Assembly (NCBI GenBank): GCA_022071955.1
Contig: JAJVIM010000015.1
Span: 205,331-269,330, forward strand
Length of the DNA stretch: 64,000 nt
Source of the DNA: Anaerolineae bacterium
GTDB lineage: Bacteria; Chloroflexota; Anaerolineae; 4572-78; J111
Direction: 5' to 3'
The position numbers and the translations under genes were made by a program. Below the pieces are notes generated by a model, which had not been told where the DNA came from, did not search any database, and saw nothing but the letters and a program-made list of their open reading frames with translations. Positions 17,701 to 24,681 of this stretch are shown in pieces. The first letter of the stretch is position 1. Every line of letters starts with the position of its first letter.

Positions 17701-20700
17701 ACTCGGCGGCGATGCGGCGGCGGGCGATGGTTGGCTGCTGCTCCGCCGAAAATTCGGCCAGGCTGTCTGCCGGCAGCGAAACCGGCTGCGGCGGCAAAAT
17801 TTGCTGGGCCGGCGTGCCGTCGCGGTCAACAAAAACGGTGCGCAGGGTCTCGTGGCGCTCAGCCAGGGTGGTCAGGCTGTGTTCCAGAGCCGGCACGGCC
17901 AGCGGGCCGGTAAGGGTGTAGGCGGCGACAATGTGATAAGCCGGGCTGCTGGGGTTGAGCTGGTGAACAAACCACAACCCCTGCTGGGCAAACGATAGCG
18001 GCAGCGCGCCGGTACGGGGCAGGGGGCACAGGGCCAGGGCAGCCATTTTGGGCGCGGCGTCAATGTGACCGGCCGTTTGGGCCAGCGTTGGGGCATCGAA
18101 TATGGTTTGCAGCGGCAGATCGATGCCGAAGGCTGTGTTGAGGCGCGAGACCAGTTGAATGGCCTTGAGCGAGTGGCCGCCCAAATCAAAAAAGTTGTCG
18201 GTGCGGCTGATGGGGCCGGCGGCCAGCAGATTGGCCCAAATGTTGGCCAGCGTGACCTCGGTGGCGGTTTGGGGCGGCTCGGCCGGCTCGCTGTCGCCGG
18301 TTGGCTGGCGGCTGGGGGCCGGCAACGCCCGGCGGTCGATTTTGCCATTGGGCAGTAGCGGCAGTTGCGGCAGGGGCACAAAAACCGAGGGAATCATTTC
18401 GGTGGGCAAAATATCGGCCAGAAAGCTGCGGAGCTGGCCGCTGGTGGGCGTGGTGTGGTTGCGCGGCACCAGATAGGCTACCAGCTCATTGTTGTGGCCG
18501 GTCACCAGCCCGTGCGCCACAGCCGGGTGGCGGGCCAGCGCGGCTTCGATTTCAGCCGGCTCCACCCGCACGCCGCGAATTTTAAGCTGGTCATCCAGCC
18601 GGCCCAGATACTCAATCACGCCATCGGACCGAAAGCGGGCCAGATCGCCGGTCTTGTAAAGGGTGAGGGCTGACCCCCTTGCAGGGGGCAGGGGATGGAG
18701 GATGGAGTCAGCCCGTTTTTCTTCCGCATTCACCCTTCCGCCTTCATCTTTAATAAAGGGGTTGGCGATGAATTTTTGGCCGGTCAGCACCGGCCGGTTG
18801 AGGTAGCCGCGAGCCAATTGCACCCCGCCAATATGCAGTTGACCGGGCACGCCCACCGGCACCGGTTCCAGATGCTCATCCAAAATAAAAAGCTGGGTGT
18901 TGGCTACCGGGCGACCAATCGGCACGGTCTCGCCGGGATCGGCCGGATCGCACTCCCAGTACGAAACATCGATGGCGGCTTCGGTGGGGCCGTACAGGTT
19001 GTGCAGTTTGGCGCGAAGCTGCTCAAAAAAACGACGCTGCACGTCAATTGGCAGAGCCTCGCCGCTGGCAAAAACCTGCCGCAGCGAGTCGCAGCCGGCC
19101 GCGCCGGGAGTGTCGAGAAAGAGTCGCAGCATCGACGGCACAAAATGAACGGTGGTGATCTTCCGGGACTGGATGGTGTGCAGCAGGTAGCGGTTGTCTT
19201 TGTGGCCGTTGGGCCGGGCCACCACCAACCGCGCCCCTACCATAAGCGGCCAGAAAAATTCCCAAACCGAAACATCAAAGGTGAAGGGCGTTTTTTGCAG
19301 CACCCGGTCGGCGGCGGTGAGGCGGTAGGCAGACTGCATCCACAGCAGCCGGTTGAGCAAGCCGCGGTGGGTGTTCATCACCCCTTTGGGCTGGCCGGAG
19401 GAGCCGGAGGTGAAAATAGTGTAGGCCAGATTCTCCGGCGCGGCGAGGCCGGGCGGGTTGTGGCCGGGAAACGGGGCGATGGTTTCGGCCCAGTCAATAT
19501 CCAGACAGAGGACCCGCGTGCCGGCGGCAGGCAGTTTTGGCGCAAATTGGGCCTGGGTCAGCAGCACCGCCGCCTGAGCCTGGGCCAGCATGGCCGCGAT
19601 GCGTTCGGCGGGATAGGCCGGGTCGATGGGCAGGTAGGCTCCGCCGGCTTTGACGATGGCCAGCAGGCCGATAACCAGCTCCAGCGAACGTTCCGCGGCG
19701 ATGGGTACCAGACTGTCTGGCCCCACCCCCAGCGAACGCAGCGCGTGGGCCAGTTGGTTGGCCCGCCGGTTGAGTTCGGTGTAAGTGAGGTGCCGGCCTT
19801 CAAATTCAACCGCAATGGCTTGCGGTATTTGCCGGGCCTGTTCTTCGATATAATGGTGAACCAATCGGTCTTGCGGGTAATCCCGGCCGGTGTCGTTCCA
19901 CGTTTCCAGAATCTGGCGACGTTCGGCGGCGGTGAGCAGCGGCAGGTGGGCGATGGCCTGCTGCGGCTGGCGAGCCATCGCCGTGAGAAGCGTTTGCAGG
20001 TGGCCCAGCATGCGGCCGATGGTATCGGCATCGAACCGGGCCTGGTTGTAGGTGATTTTGAGCGCCAGCTCCGGGCCAGCGTAGCCGTTGAGGGTAAGCG
20101 GGTAACCGGTCTGCTCCAGCAGTTCGAGCTGCTGCGCCGCCCACCACTCGTCCGTGGTGCAGAGCATCTGCTCCAGCAGGTAATTTTCAAACACCACCAG
20201 GCTTTCAAACAGGGTCTGGCCGGCCGGCACGTCGCTCCAGCTTTGAATATCGACCAGCGGCACGTGGATGTGGCCCTGACGGCGCAGTTGGAGCAGGTGA
20301 TCGCGCAGACGGCGCAGCCACGCTTCAACGCTCAGTTGCGGCGAAACCGCGCTGCGTACCGGCACGGTGTTGATCAGCGGGCCGATAATGGCTTCGGCGT
20401 TGGGCACGGTTTGCTGGCGGCACGAGAGGGTGGTGCCAACCAGAATATCGGTGTGGCCGCTGTAGCGGTGCAGCAGCAGCGTCCACGCGCCCAGCACCAG
20501 CGTGTAAAGCGATAACCGCTGTTGGCCGGAAAAGGTGCGCAGCTCTTCGGTGAGCGTCTCCGACAGCCAGATTTCCTGCGAAGCGTAAACCGGCGGCTGG
20601 CCGGGGCGGGCGCGGTCAACGGTGAGCGGGGTGGCGGCGGCAAAGCCTTGCAGGTTGTTGCGCCAAAACTGCTGCGAGGCGTCGAAGTTTTGCCGCTCCA

Positions 20701-21259
20701 GCCAGCCAACGTATTCCCGAAACGGTGCGGGCGCTGGCAGCGCGGCAGGCTGGCCGCTGCGCAGGCTGTGATACAGGGCAAACAGCTCTTCCAGCAGCAG
20801 CGGGAAACAGCGGCCATCGATCAAAATATGGTGAATGGTCCACACACAGCGGTAGTCGGTATCACTCAGTTGAAACAGATCAACCCGCAATAGCGGCGGC
20901 TGGCTCAGATTGAACCCTTCGCGGCGGCTCCACTCAAGTTCCGCGTCGATAATTTGTTGTTGTTCGGCGGGCGGCTGCCGGCGCAGGTCGTGCCGGGCAA
21001 AGGGCAGGTCGATGGCGTTGGCCACGGTTTGCTGCGGCGCATCGAGGCCCTGCCAGTTGAAAGCGGTGCGCAATGCGCTGTGGCGGGCCAGCAATTGCTG
21101 CCAGGCTTGCCGGAACAGGTCGACATCAACGGCTTCGGCCAGCGATACCACCAGTTGTTCGATATCGGTGCCGGCGTGCGGTTCTTTGAGATAGTGGAAC
21201 AGCATGCCCATTTGTACCGGCGACAGCGGATAGGCGGACTCACTGCGGTCTGGATTCAT
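14735..21259 (-). CDS. NRPS, C-A-PCP-C-A-PCP, predicted Ser then Gln
   Basis: 2174 aa from the ATG at 21259 (AGAGAG upstream; a TTG two codons earlier is less likely). C1 about 8-455 has HHILIDG; A1 about 465-985 has TSGSSGQPKG and YGPTEA; PCP1 near 1022 (DNFFDLGGHSLKA); C2 about 1065-1500 has HHIIFDG; A2 about 1545-2050 has TSGSTGQPKG and YGLTEC; PCP2 near 2090 (ENFFDLGGHSLLA). Codes read by eye: A1 D-V-W-H-F-S-L-I-D-K (serine), A2 D-A-Q-D-L-G-M-V-D-K (close to the lichenysin glutamine code). No epimerase, methylase or docking tail is obvious. Because C1 precedes the first A domain, the peptide may be N-acylated or an upstream partner may exist elsewhere. Both A domains carry in-frame repeat insertions. 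It overlaps the upstream glycosyltransferase by 20 bp. Confidence 0.93.
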   Translation of the reverse strand: MNPDRSESAYPLSPVQMGMLFHYLKEPHAGTDIEQLVVSLAEAVDVDLFRQAWQQLLARHSALRTAFNWQGLDAPQQTVANAIDLPFARHDLRRQPPAEQQQIIDAELEWSRREGFNLSQPPLLRVDLFQLSDTDYRCVWTIHHILIDGRCFPLLLEELFALYHSLRSGQPAALPAPAPFREYVGWLERQNFDASQQFWRNNLQGFAAATPLTVDRARPGQPPVYASQEIWLSETLTEELRTFSGQQRLSLYTLVLGAWTLLLHRYSGHTDILVGTTLSCRQQTVPNAEAIIGPLINTVPVRSAVSPQLSVEAWLRRLRDHLLQLRRQGHIHVPLVDIQSWSDVPAGQTLFESLVVFENYLLEQMLCTTDEWWAAQQLELLEQTGYPLTLNGYAGPELALKITYNQARFDADTIGRMLGHLQTLLTAMARQPQQAIAHLPLLTAAERRQILETWNDTGRDYPQDRLVHHYIEEQARQIPQAIAVEFEGRHLTYTELNRRANQLAHALRSLGVGPDSLVPIAAERSLELVIGLLAIVKAGGAYLPIDPAYPAERIAAMLAQAQAAVLLTQAQFAPKLPAAGTRVLCLDIDWAETIAPFPGHNPPGLAAPENLAYTIFTSGSSGQPKGVMNTHRGLLNRLLWMQSAYRLTAADRVLQKTPFTFDVSVWEFFWPLMVGARLVVARPNGHKDNRYLLHTIQSRKITTVHFVPSMLRLFLDTPGAAGCDSLRQVFASGEALPIDVQRRFFEQLRAKLHNLYGPTEAAIDVSYWECDPADPGETVPIGRPVANTQLFILDEHLEPVPVGVPGQLHIGGVQLARGYLNRPVLTGQKFIANPFIKDEGGRVNAEEKRADSILHPLPPARGSALTLYKTGDLARFRSDGVIEYLGRLDDQLKIRGVRVEPAEIEAALARHPAVAHGLVTGHNNELVAYLVPRNHTTPTSGQLRSFLADILPTEMIPSVFVPLPQLPLLPNGKIDRRALPAPSRQPTGDSEPAEPPQTATEVTLANIWANLLAAGPISRTDNFFDLGGHSLKAIQLVSRLNTAFGIDLPLQTIFDAPTLAQTAGHIDAAPKMAALALCPLPRTGALPLSFAQQGLWFVHQLNPSSPAYHIVAAYTLTGPLAVPALEHSLTTLAERHETLRTVFVDRDGTPAQQILPPQPVSLPADSLAEFSAEQQPTIARRRIAAESFAPFNLARGPLWRVGLLQLAPNAHILYFIFHHIIFDGWSLAVFQRELAALYQAHTAGGDAALPALAVQYADIAAWQRNLLDSSHIFPLTDFWAKQLAGAPGQLSLPISRQRPPTQTFNGRRQPLQINADLADALRHLARCHNATLFAILLAAFKVLLFRYTDQTDLVVGVPAANRSRPELEHVIGLLVNMLPVRSRFAAEATFAELLQTVRDSLRTAQAHQDLPFEKVVEILQPARTTDSSPLFQITFTLQDAADQQLALPELAVTPLPIEPCAVRFDLELYLWDTPTGLSGHFVYNTDLFDPADVARLAVHFERLLAAFADNPALPVAGAPLLSPTEELQLRHWNDTAANFAGGCVFHRLFEAQVERAPEAVAVVCAGEQVTYRQLNQQANRLARHLQTLGVGPETPVGLCAERSVDMVAGLLAILKAGGAYVPLDPAYPAERLDYILANTAIPVVLTQPHLRAKFSAGPAAVAELQPDAGLPADNLPGDISPQQLAYILYTSGSTGQPKGAMIEQQALGNLIHSLQQVIYARHSVAPLRITVNAPLAFDASIQQLGMLAYGHTLVVVPQAIRHDGGALLDFLKQQQIDGFDCVPSQLKLLLAAGLLDRPGWRPKLALVGGEAIDPHTWQQLRRATATQFYNMYGLTECAVDSVVCHINAQSELPVIGRPLPNTTCHILDRRGQPLPVGVPGELHLGGAGLARGYINRPHLTAEKFIPNPFIKDEGGRQKAEEKRAEVSPQPSSFTLYKTGDLARYRPDGSIEFLGRLDHQLKLRGYRIEPGEIEAALQSHPGVKTAVVTARQERLEAYILPGQQPAPTPAELRAFLKQKLPDFMIPGQFIPLAALPLTPNGKIDRQGLPASPTSQPPPDSLLPQNPLEKAIALVWADVLELRQVGLHENFFDLGGHSLLATRLITQLRQVFNIDIPLRCIFEAPTVAEFAAAVTETHPNPAQLEKIARLYNRIRAMPASAVQQALREKRTEREKL
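15453..15536. repeat. In-frame palindromic GGATGAAGG-type repeat inside NRPS A domain (second module)
   Basis: Same element type as at 12024-12146: GTGAAGGATGAGGGCTGAGG, then the hairpin GGGCTGA-CT-TCAGCCC (15477-15492), then CGTTTTTCTTCCGCCTTC and CCTTCATCCTTAATAAA. It encodes IKDEGGRQKAEEKRAEVSPQ and a few more residues between EKFIPNPF and LYKTGDL, near residues 1910-1937. Confidence 0.88.
18657..18759. repeat. In-frame repeat insertion inside NRPS A domain (first module), with a nested G-rich hairpin
   Basis: It encodes IKDEGGRVNAEEKRAD and further residues between QKFIANPF and LYKTGDL (about residues 833-867). The end with GTCAGCCCGTTTTTCTTCCGC and CCTTCATC is shared with the other two insertions, but here a CCCCCTTGCAGGGGG hairpin followed by AGGGGATGGAGGATGGAG replaces part of the element, as if a second repeat had entered or the element had recombined. 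Confidence 0.85.
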
Positions 21260-22589
21260 AGTCAATCTCTCTTGAAAATTTCAGTAACAGGGTGGCGGCA
21301 AACATCATCAGCCAGGGCATCAGCGGAAAATGAAAGCGGCTTTCGCCAAAAGTGAGCAGGTGGATGAGCGTAAAGTACAGGCAGAGCCACAGCCCCAACA
21401 GCGGAATGGGCGTTTGGCGGCGCGCTCGCCACAGGTTGAGCAACGCCAGCCCGCCGGCGACCAGCACGCCAGCGTAATAGAGCTGCGCCCCAATTTTCAG
21501 GGCGGCAAACCAGCGGCGGCCGTGGTCGGTCAGGTTCAGCCCGTATTCATTCCAGAACACGCCGCGAATATCCTTGCCGTACAAATACCACAGCTTGGCC
21601 GGCCACAGCGCCAGCGTTTCCAGTGGGTGCGATTGCATGTAAGCCAGCGCCAGCGTCTGAGCCTGGCGGTTGCGTTCGGCCTCGCCGGGGATGGCGCTGA
21701 ACTGGTCGATCATTGCCTGAGTCAGGCTGTAACCCCCGGTTGCCTGCGGGTTGTTGCCCAGATACAGGTTGTAGCCGGCGTTGTTGGCGATGAATACAAA
21801 TTGGTCAAAGGCCCGGTAATTTCTGATGAGCCAGGGCAGCAGGGTCAATCCCAAAGCCAGATAAAGCAGGATGGCGTGCCTGCCGCCGAATTTTTGGCGC
21901 GGAGGGTGCCAGCGCAGAGCCAGCAAGCAAAGCGCCGGCAGGGCGATAGCCTGCGGTTTAACCAGGCAGGCCAGCCCAAACACAACCCCGGCGGCCAGCA
22001 TCGACCCCGCGCCAGGGCGCGTTAGCAGCAACGCCACACCCAGCAGCAGCAAAAACAAAAACAGAATTTCGGCGGACAGCAGCGAACTGTAGGCAATGTG
22101 GTCGGGATAAAAACTGAGCAGCAGCAGCGTTCCGCCGGCTACCAGCCGTGAGGCGAACAGCCGCGCCGCTATCCGGTACGATAACAGCAGCACCCCGGCC
22201 GAGAGCGCCACATTGGCCAGCTTGGCCGCCAGCAGCGACGGGCCGGTTGCTGTAAAAATGAGCGCCAGAAATGCCGGGTAGCCCACCGGCCAGAAAGCCG
22301 TCGGCGTCCGGCCGCTCGCCGGTGACAGCAGCACGGGCGGAATCATATATTCGGGCCAATAGGTGGCGGCGGTCACGCTGTAGCCCTGGCCGCTGGTCAG
22401 TTCGCTGGCGCGCTCGTAGTACCAGCGAAAATCGCTGACCGGCTGCGGCGTTACCAGCGCCACCCACGCCAGCCGCAACACAATCGCCGCGCCGAGGCAC
22501 AGCGGTACAAACGCGCGGTGGTTGATCAGCCGGGTTAAGCCTGCGCCAAAAACCAGAGCAGGTCGGCGGGACCAGGTTTGCTCGATCAC
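21240..22589 (-). CDS. Polytopic GT-C-type glycosyltransferase (ArnT/GT39/GT83-like)
   Basis: 449 aa. The best start is GTG 22589, whose GTGA overlaps the stop of the upstream secreted-protein gene; the longer frame to 22826 is only a shadow of that gene and reads as low-quality Arg/His-rich sequence. There are about ten membrane segments. The first large loop carries SDFRWYYERASELTSGQGY and YWPEYMIPP followed by FWPVGYPAFLA, the arrangement seen in dolichyl- or polyprenyl-phosphate-dependent GT-C enzymes, where an acidic D in the first loop is catalytic. A further exposed loop (NNAGYNLYLGNNPQATGGYS) resembles the substrate loop of such enzymes. The coupled upstream secreted DUF11 protein is an obvious candidate acceptor. 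The 3' end overlaps the NRPS start by 20 bp. Confidence 0.82.
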   Translation of the reverse strand: MIEQTWSRRPALVFGAGLTRLINHRAFVPLCLGAAIVLRLAWVALVTPQPVSDFRWYYERASELTSGQGYSVTAATYWPEYMIPPVLLSPASGRTPTAFWPVGYPAFLALIFTATGPSLLAAKLANVALSAGVLLLSYRIAARLFASRLVAGGTLLLLSFYPDHIAYSSLLSAEILFLFLLLLGVALLLTRPGAGSMLAAGVVFGLACLVKPQAIALPALCLLALRWHPPRQKFGGRHAILLYLALGLTLLPWLIRNYRAFDQFVFIANNAGYNLYLGNNPQATGGYSLTQAMIDQFSAIPGEAERNRQAQTLALAYMQSHPLETLALWPAKLWYLYGKDIRGVFWNEYGLNLTDHGRRWFAALKIGAQLYYAGVLVAGGLALLNLWRARRQTPIPLLGLWLCLYFTLIHLLTFGESRFHFPLMPWLMMFAATLLLKFSREIDYESRPQ

Positions 22590-23152
22590 TTGAGCACAAG
22601 CGGCAGGTAGATGAACAGATTGCCGGGAGCCGGGGCCGGGCCGATGACGGTGGTCGCGGTGGCCGTGTTGTTGTCCGGGTTGGCGTCGTTGGTGGTAAAG
22701 CTGGTTACATAGGCCATATTTACAACAGGATCGCCGGCAACGGTGGTCACCACCAGAGTGGCGGTAACGGTGGCGCTGCTGGAAATTGCGCCCACGTTGC
22801 ACACCACAATCACCGTGCCGTGACAACTGCCCTGGCTGGCAAACGCCATGTTAAGGCTGACATCGTCCGGCAGGGCGTCGGTCAGAATGGCATCGGTCAC
22901 GTCGCTGGGGCCGTAGTTGGTGATGACCAGGGTGTAGGTGAGCGGCATGCCGGCCGGTACCGGGCTGGGTGCGGCGGTTTTGCTCAATGCCAGATCCGCC
23001 GCCGGCGGGATGGTACCGCCCTGCGCGCGGGGAAGCTGGCTGGGCCAGCGCTCGGCCAGGTTATCGGTGTCAAACAGGGCGTGACCGGTGGATAGCATCA
23101 CTCCGGCCACAATCGCAGGGATTATCACCAGAACAAAGAAAAAGCGGGTCAT
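22586..23152 (-). CDS. Secreted single-DUF11 protein with YLPLVLK tail
   Basis: 188 aa, ATG at 23152. The N-terminal hydrophobic stretch (FFFVLVIIPAIVAGVML) is a signal or anchor. Residues about 50-165 form one DUF11 (conserved repeat, Ig-like) domain: DLALSKTAAPSPVPAGMPLT, YTLVITNYGPSDVTDAILTD, and the closing NPDNNTATA. After a short Pro/Gly linker the chain ends in NLFIYLPLVLK with nothing behind it. The stop overlaps the GTG of the GT-C enzyme gene (GTGA), so the two are translationally coupled. It is probably a small surface protein and may be the substrate of its neighbour. Confidence 0.85.
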   Translation of the reverse strand: MTRFFFVLVIIPAIVAGVMLSTGHALFDTDNLAERWPSQLPRAQGGTIPPAADLALSKTAAPSPVPAGMPLTYTLVITNYGPSDVTDAILTDALPDDVSLNMAFASQGSCHGTVIVVCNVGAISSSATVTATLVVTTVAGDPVVNMAYVTSFTTNDANPDNNTATATTVIGPAPAPGNLFIYLPLVLK

Positions 23153-23229
23153 TGGGGTTTCCTTCGAAAATAGGATGCAGAGGTCAGGAGCTGGAAATTT
23201 AAATTGTTTGCGACATTCGCAAATTCGCG

Positions 23230-24681
23230 CTATTCGTGATGAAAATTTGTTATATCATTAAAAGTGTACTGGAGCGGGGCCGCGCTGCGATTCCACCGGG
23301 TAAACTCTTCGAGGCTGCGGGTGGGAGTTCCGGCCGGGTCGGCCAGAAGCAGCCGGGGATGGGTCGCTTGCAGCGTGCGCCGGTACCAGTCAAAAGCCAG
23401 CAGGTTGGAGTTGACAATCGCCGTATCAGGCCGGAGATTGAGGCCGTATCGCCCGTACCACAGGGCAAAAGTGGCTGCATCATCTTCAACCAGAATGACG
23501 GCGTTGGCCGGCGCGGACTCCAGCTTTTGCCGGGCAAATTGCAGGGCGACGGTGTCGCGGCTCAGGTTTTGCTGCGGAAAGTTCAGCCCCAGCACCAGCA
23601 GCGGCAGCGCCAGCAGCGCCCAACCTGCCCCTCTTGGAATATGAATGTGCGCCGCCAGCGCCTGCCCCGCATCGAACAGACCCCAGCCCAGCCAGATGGC
23701 CGCCAGCAGCAGTGCCGGCAGCAGGTAAACCACCGAGTCGGCGGTGTTGTAACTGAGGGCGTAGCCCACAAACAGCGCCGTCGAGACCAGCGAACCCATC
23801 GCCAGCCGGCGCTGCGCCTGCCACAGCCGGGTCAATCCCAGCAAGACTGGCGGCAGTCCCCACCAGCCCAACCCGCCGCCGAGCAAACTCAAACTGCCGC
23901 TGGCCCGCGCCCACATGATACTGGCCGGCGCGGCCAGCAGATACGGGCGGTAAATCTGGGCCGTGACCAGCTCAAAAAAGCTGGCCCCGCTGGTGGCCGC
24001 GCCCCAGTTGACCGGCGGTTGGGTGCTGGCTCGCCAGGGGAGGAGCAGGTAAACGGCCAGTCCCGCGCCAAAAGCGGCCACCGCCGGCAGCAGCAGCGAC
24101 CGGCGCCAGCGCAGGTTGAGCGCCGCCAAAAGCACCGGCAAAAATAGCAAAATCGAGAGGTGCGTGCCCAGGCTCAGCCCCAGAATTGCCGCCCACGTTG
24201 GCAGCAGCCAGCGCTGGTTACCGGGTGAGATTTGTAGCGCCAGCCACAGCAGCAGCGTCGCGGCCAGCGTCGTTACAGTGTACACTTCAGTGATGACGGC
24301 CTGCGACCAGAACAACGGGGTAAAAGCCAGCAGCAGCGCCGCCGTGGCCGCACACAAACCAGCCAGTTGATAGTCGCCGTGCCGCGCCAACAATCGCCGC
24401 AGGATCAGGCCGATCAGCGCCACGGTTAGCGCCGCCGCCACCGCCGACAGCAGGTTGAGCCGGTAGGCCACATCGCCAACGGGCAGGCGGACAAACAGAC
24501 TGCCCAGCAGTAGGTAGGTGGGAAAACCCGGTGGGTGCGGCACGCCGCCCACGGCCACGGCGGCGGCCAGATCGCCGCTGTCAGCGCCGTTGTTGCGCCA
24601 TGTGATCGACGGGGCCAGGCTGAACCAGTAGACCGCCAGCGCGGCCAGACTCAGCGCGGCAAATAAAAATCTTGGTCTCAT
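23230..24681 (-). CDS. DUF2723 family membrane protein, candidate protein O-mannosyltransferase
   Basis: 483 aa with about ten membrane segments and a C-terminal globular tail. The signature first loop, NNGADSGDLAAAVAVGGVPH followed by PPGFPTYLLLG, defines DUF2723, the family of eukaryotic TMEM260, which is known to O-mannosylate Ig-like IPT domains; the acidic D in GADSGDL corresponds to the GT-C catalytic position. The ATG at 24681 overlaps the stop of the large DUF11-repeat protein gene (ATGA), giving strict coupling. Substrate and donor are inferred from family knowledge and context only. Confidence 0.85.
   Translation of the reverse strand: MRPRFLFAALSLAALAVYWFSLAPSITWRNNGADSGDLAAAVAVGGVPHPPGFPTYLLLGSLFVRLPVGDVAYRLNLLSAVAAALTVALIGLILRRLLARHGDYQLAGLCAATAALLLAFTPLFWSQAVITEVYTVTTLAATLLLWLALQISPGNQRWLLPTWAAILGLSLGTHLSILLFLPVLLAALNLRWRRSLLLPAVAAFGAGLAVYLLLPWRASTQPPVNWGAATSGASFFELVTAQIYRPYLLAAPASIMWARASGSLSLLGGGLGWWGLPPVLLGLTRLWQAQRRLAMGSLVSTALFVGYALSYNTADSVVYLLPALLLAAIWLGWGLFDAGQALAAHIHIPRGAGWALLALPLLVLGLNFPQQNLSRDTVALQFARQKLESAPANAVILVEDDAATFALWYGRYGLNLRPDTAIVNSNLLAFDWYRRTLQATHPRLLLADPAGTPTRSLEEFTRWNRSAAPLQYTFNDITNFHHE

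Noticed and set aside
18695..20515. Plus-strand open frame of 606 codons opposite the NRPS
   Set aside because: Antisense of the NRPS in a GC-rich frame; composition typical of a shadow.
22590..22826. N-terminal 79 codons of the long frame of the GT-C glycosyltransferase
   Set aside because: They are a shadow of the secreted DUF11 gene in another frame; the sequence is Arg/His-rich and the GTGA overlap gives a natural start at 22589.
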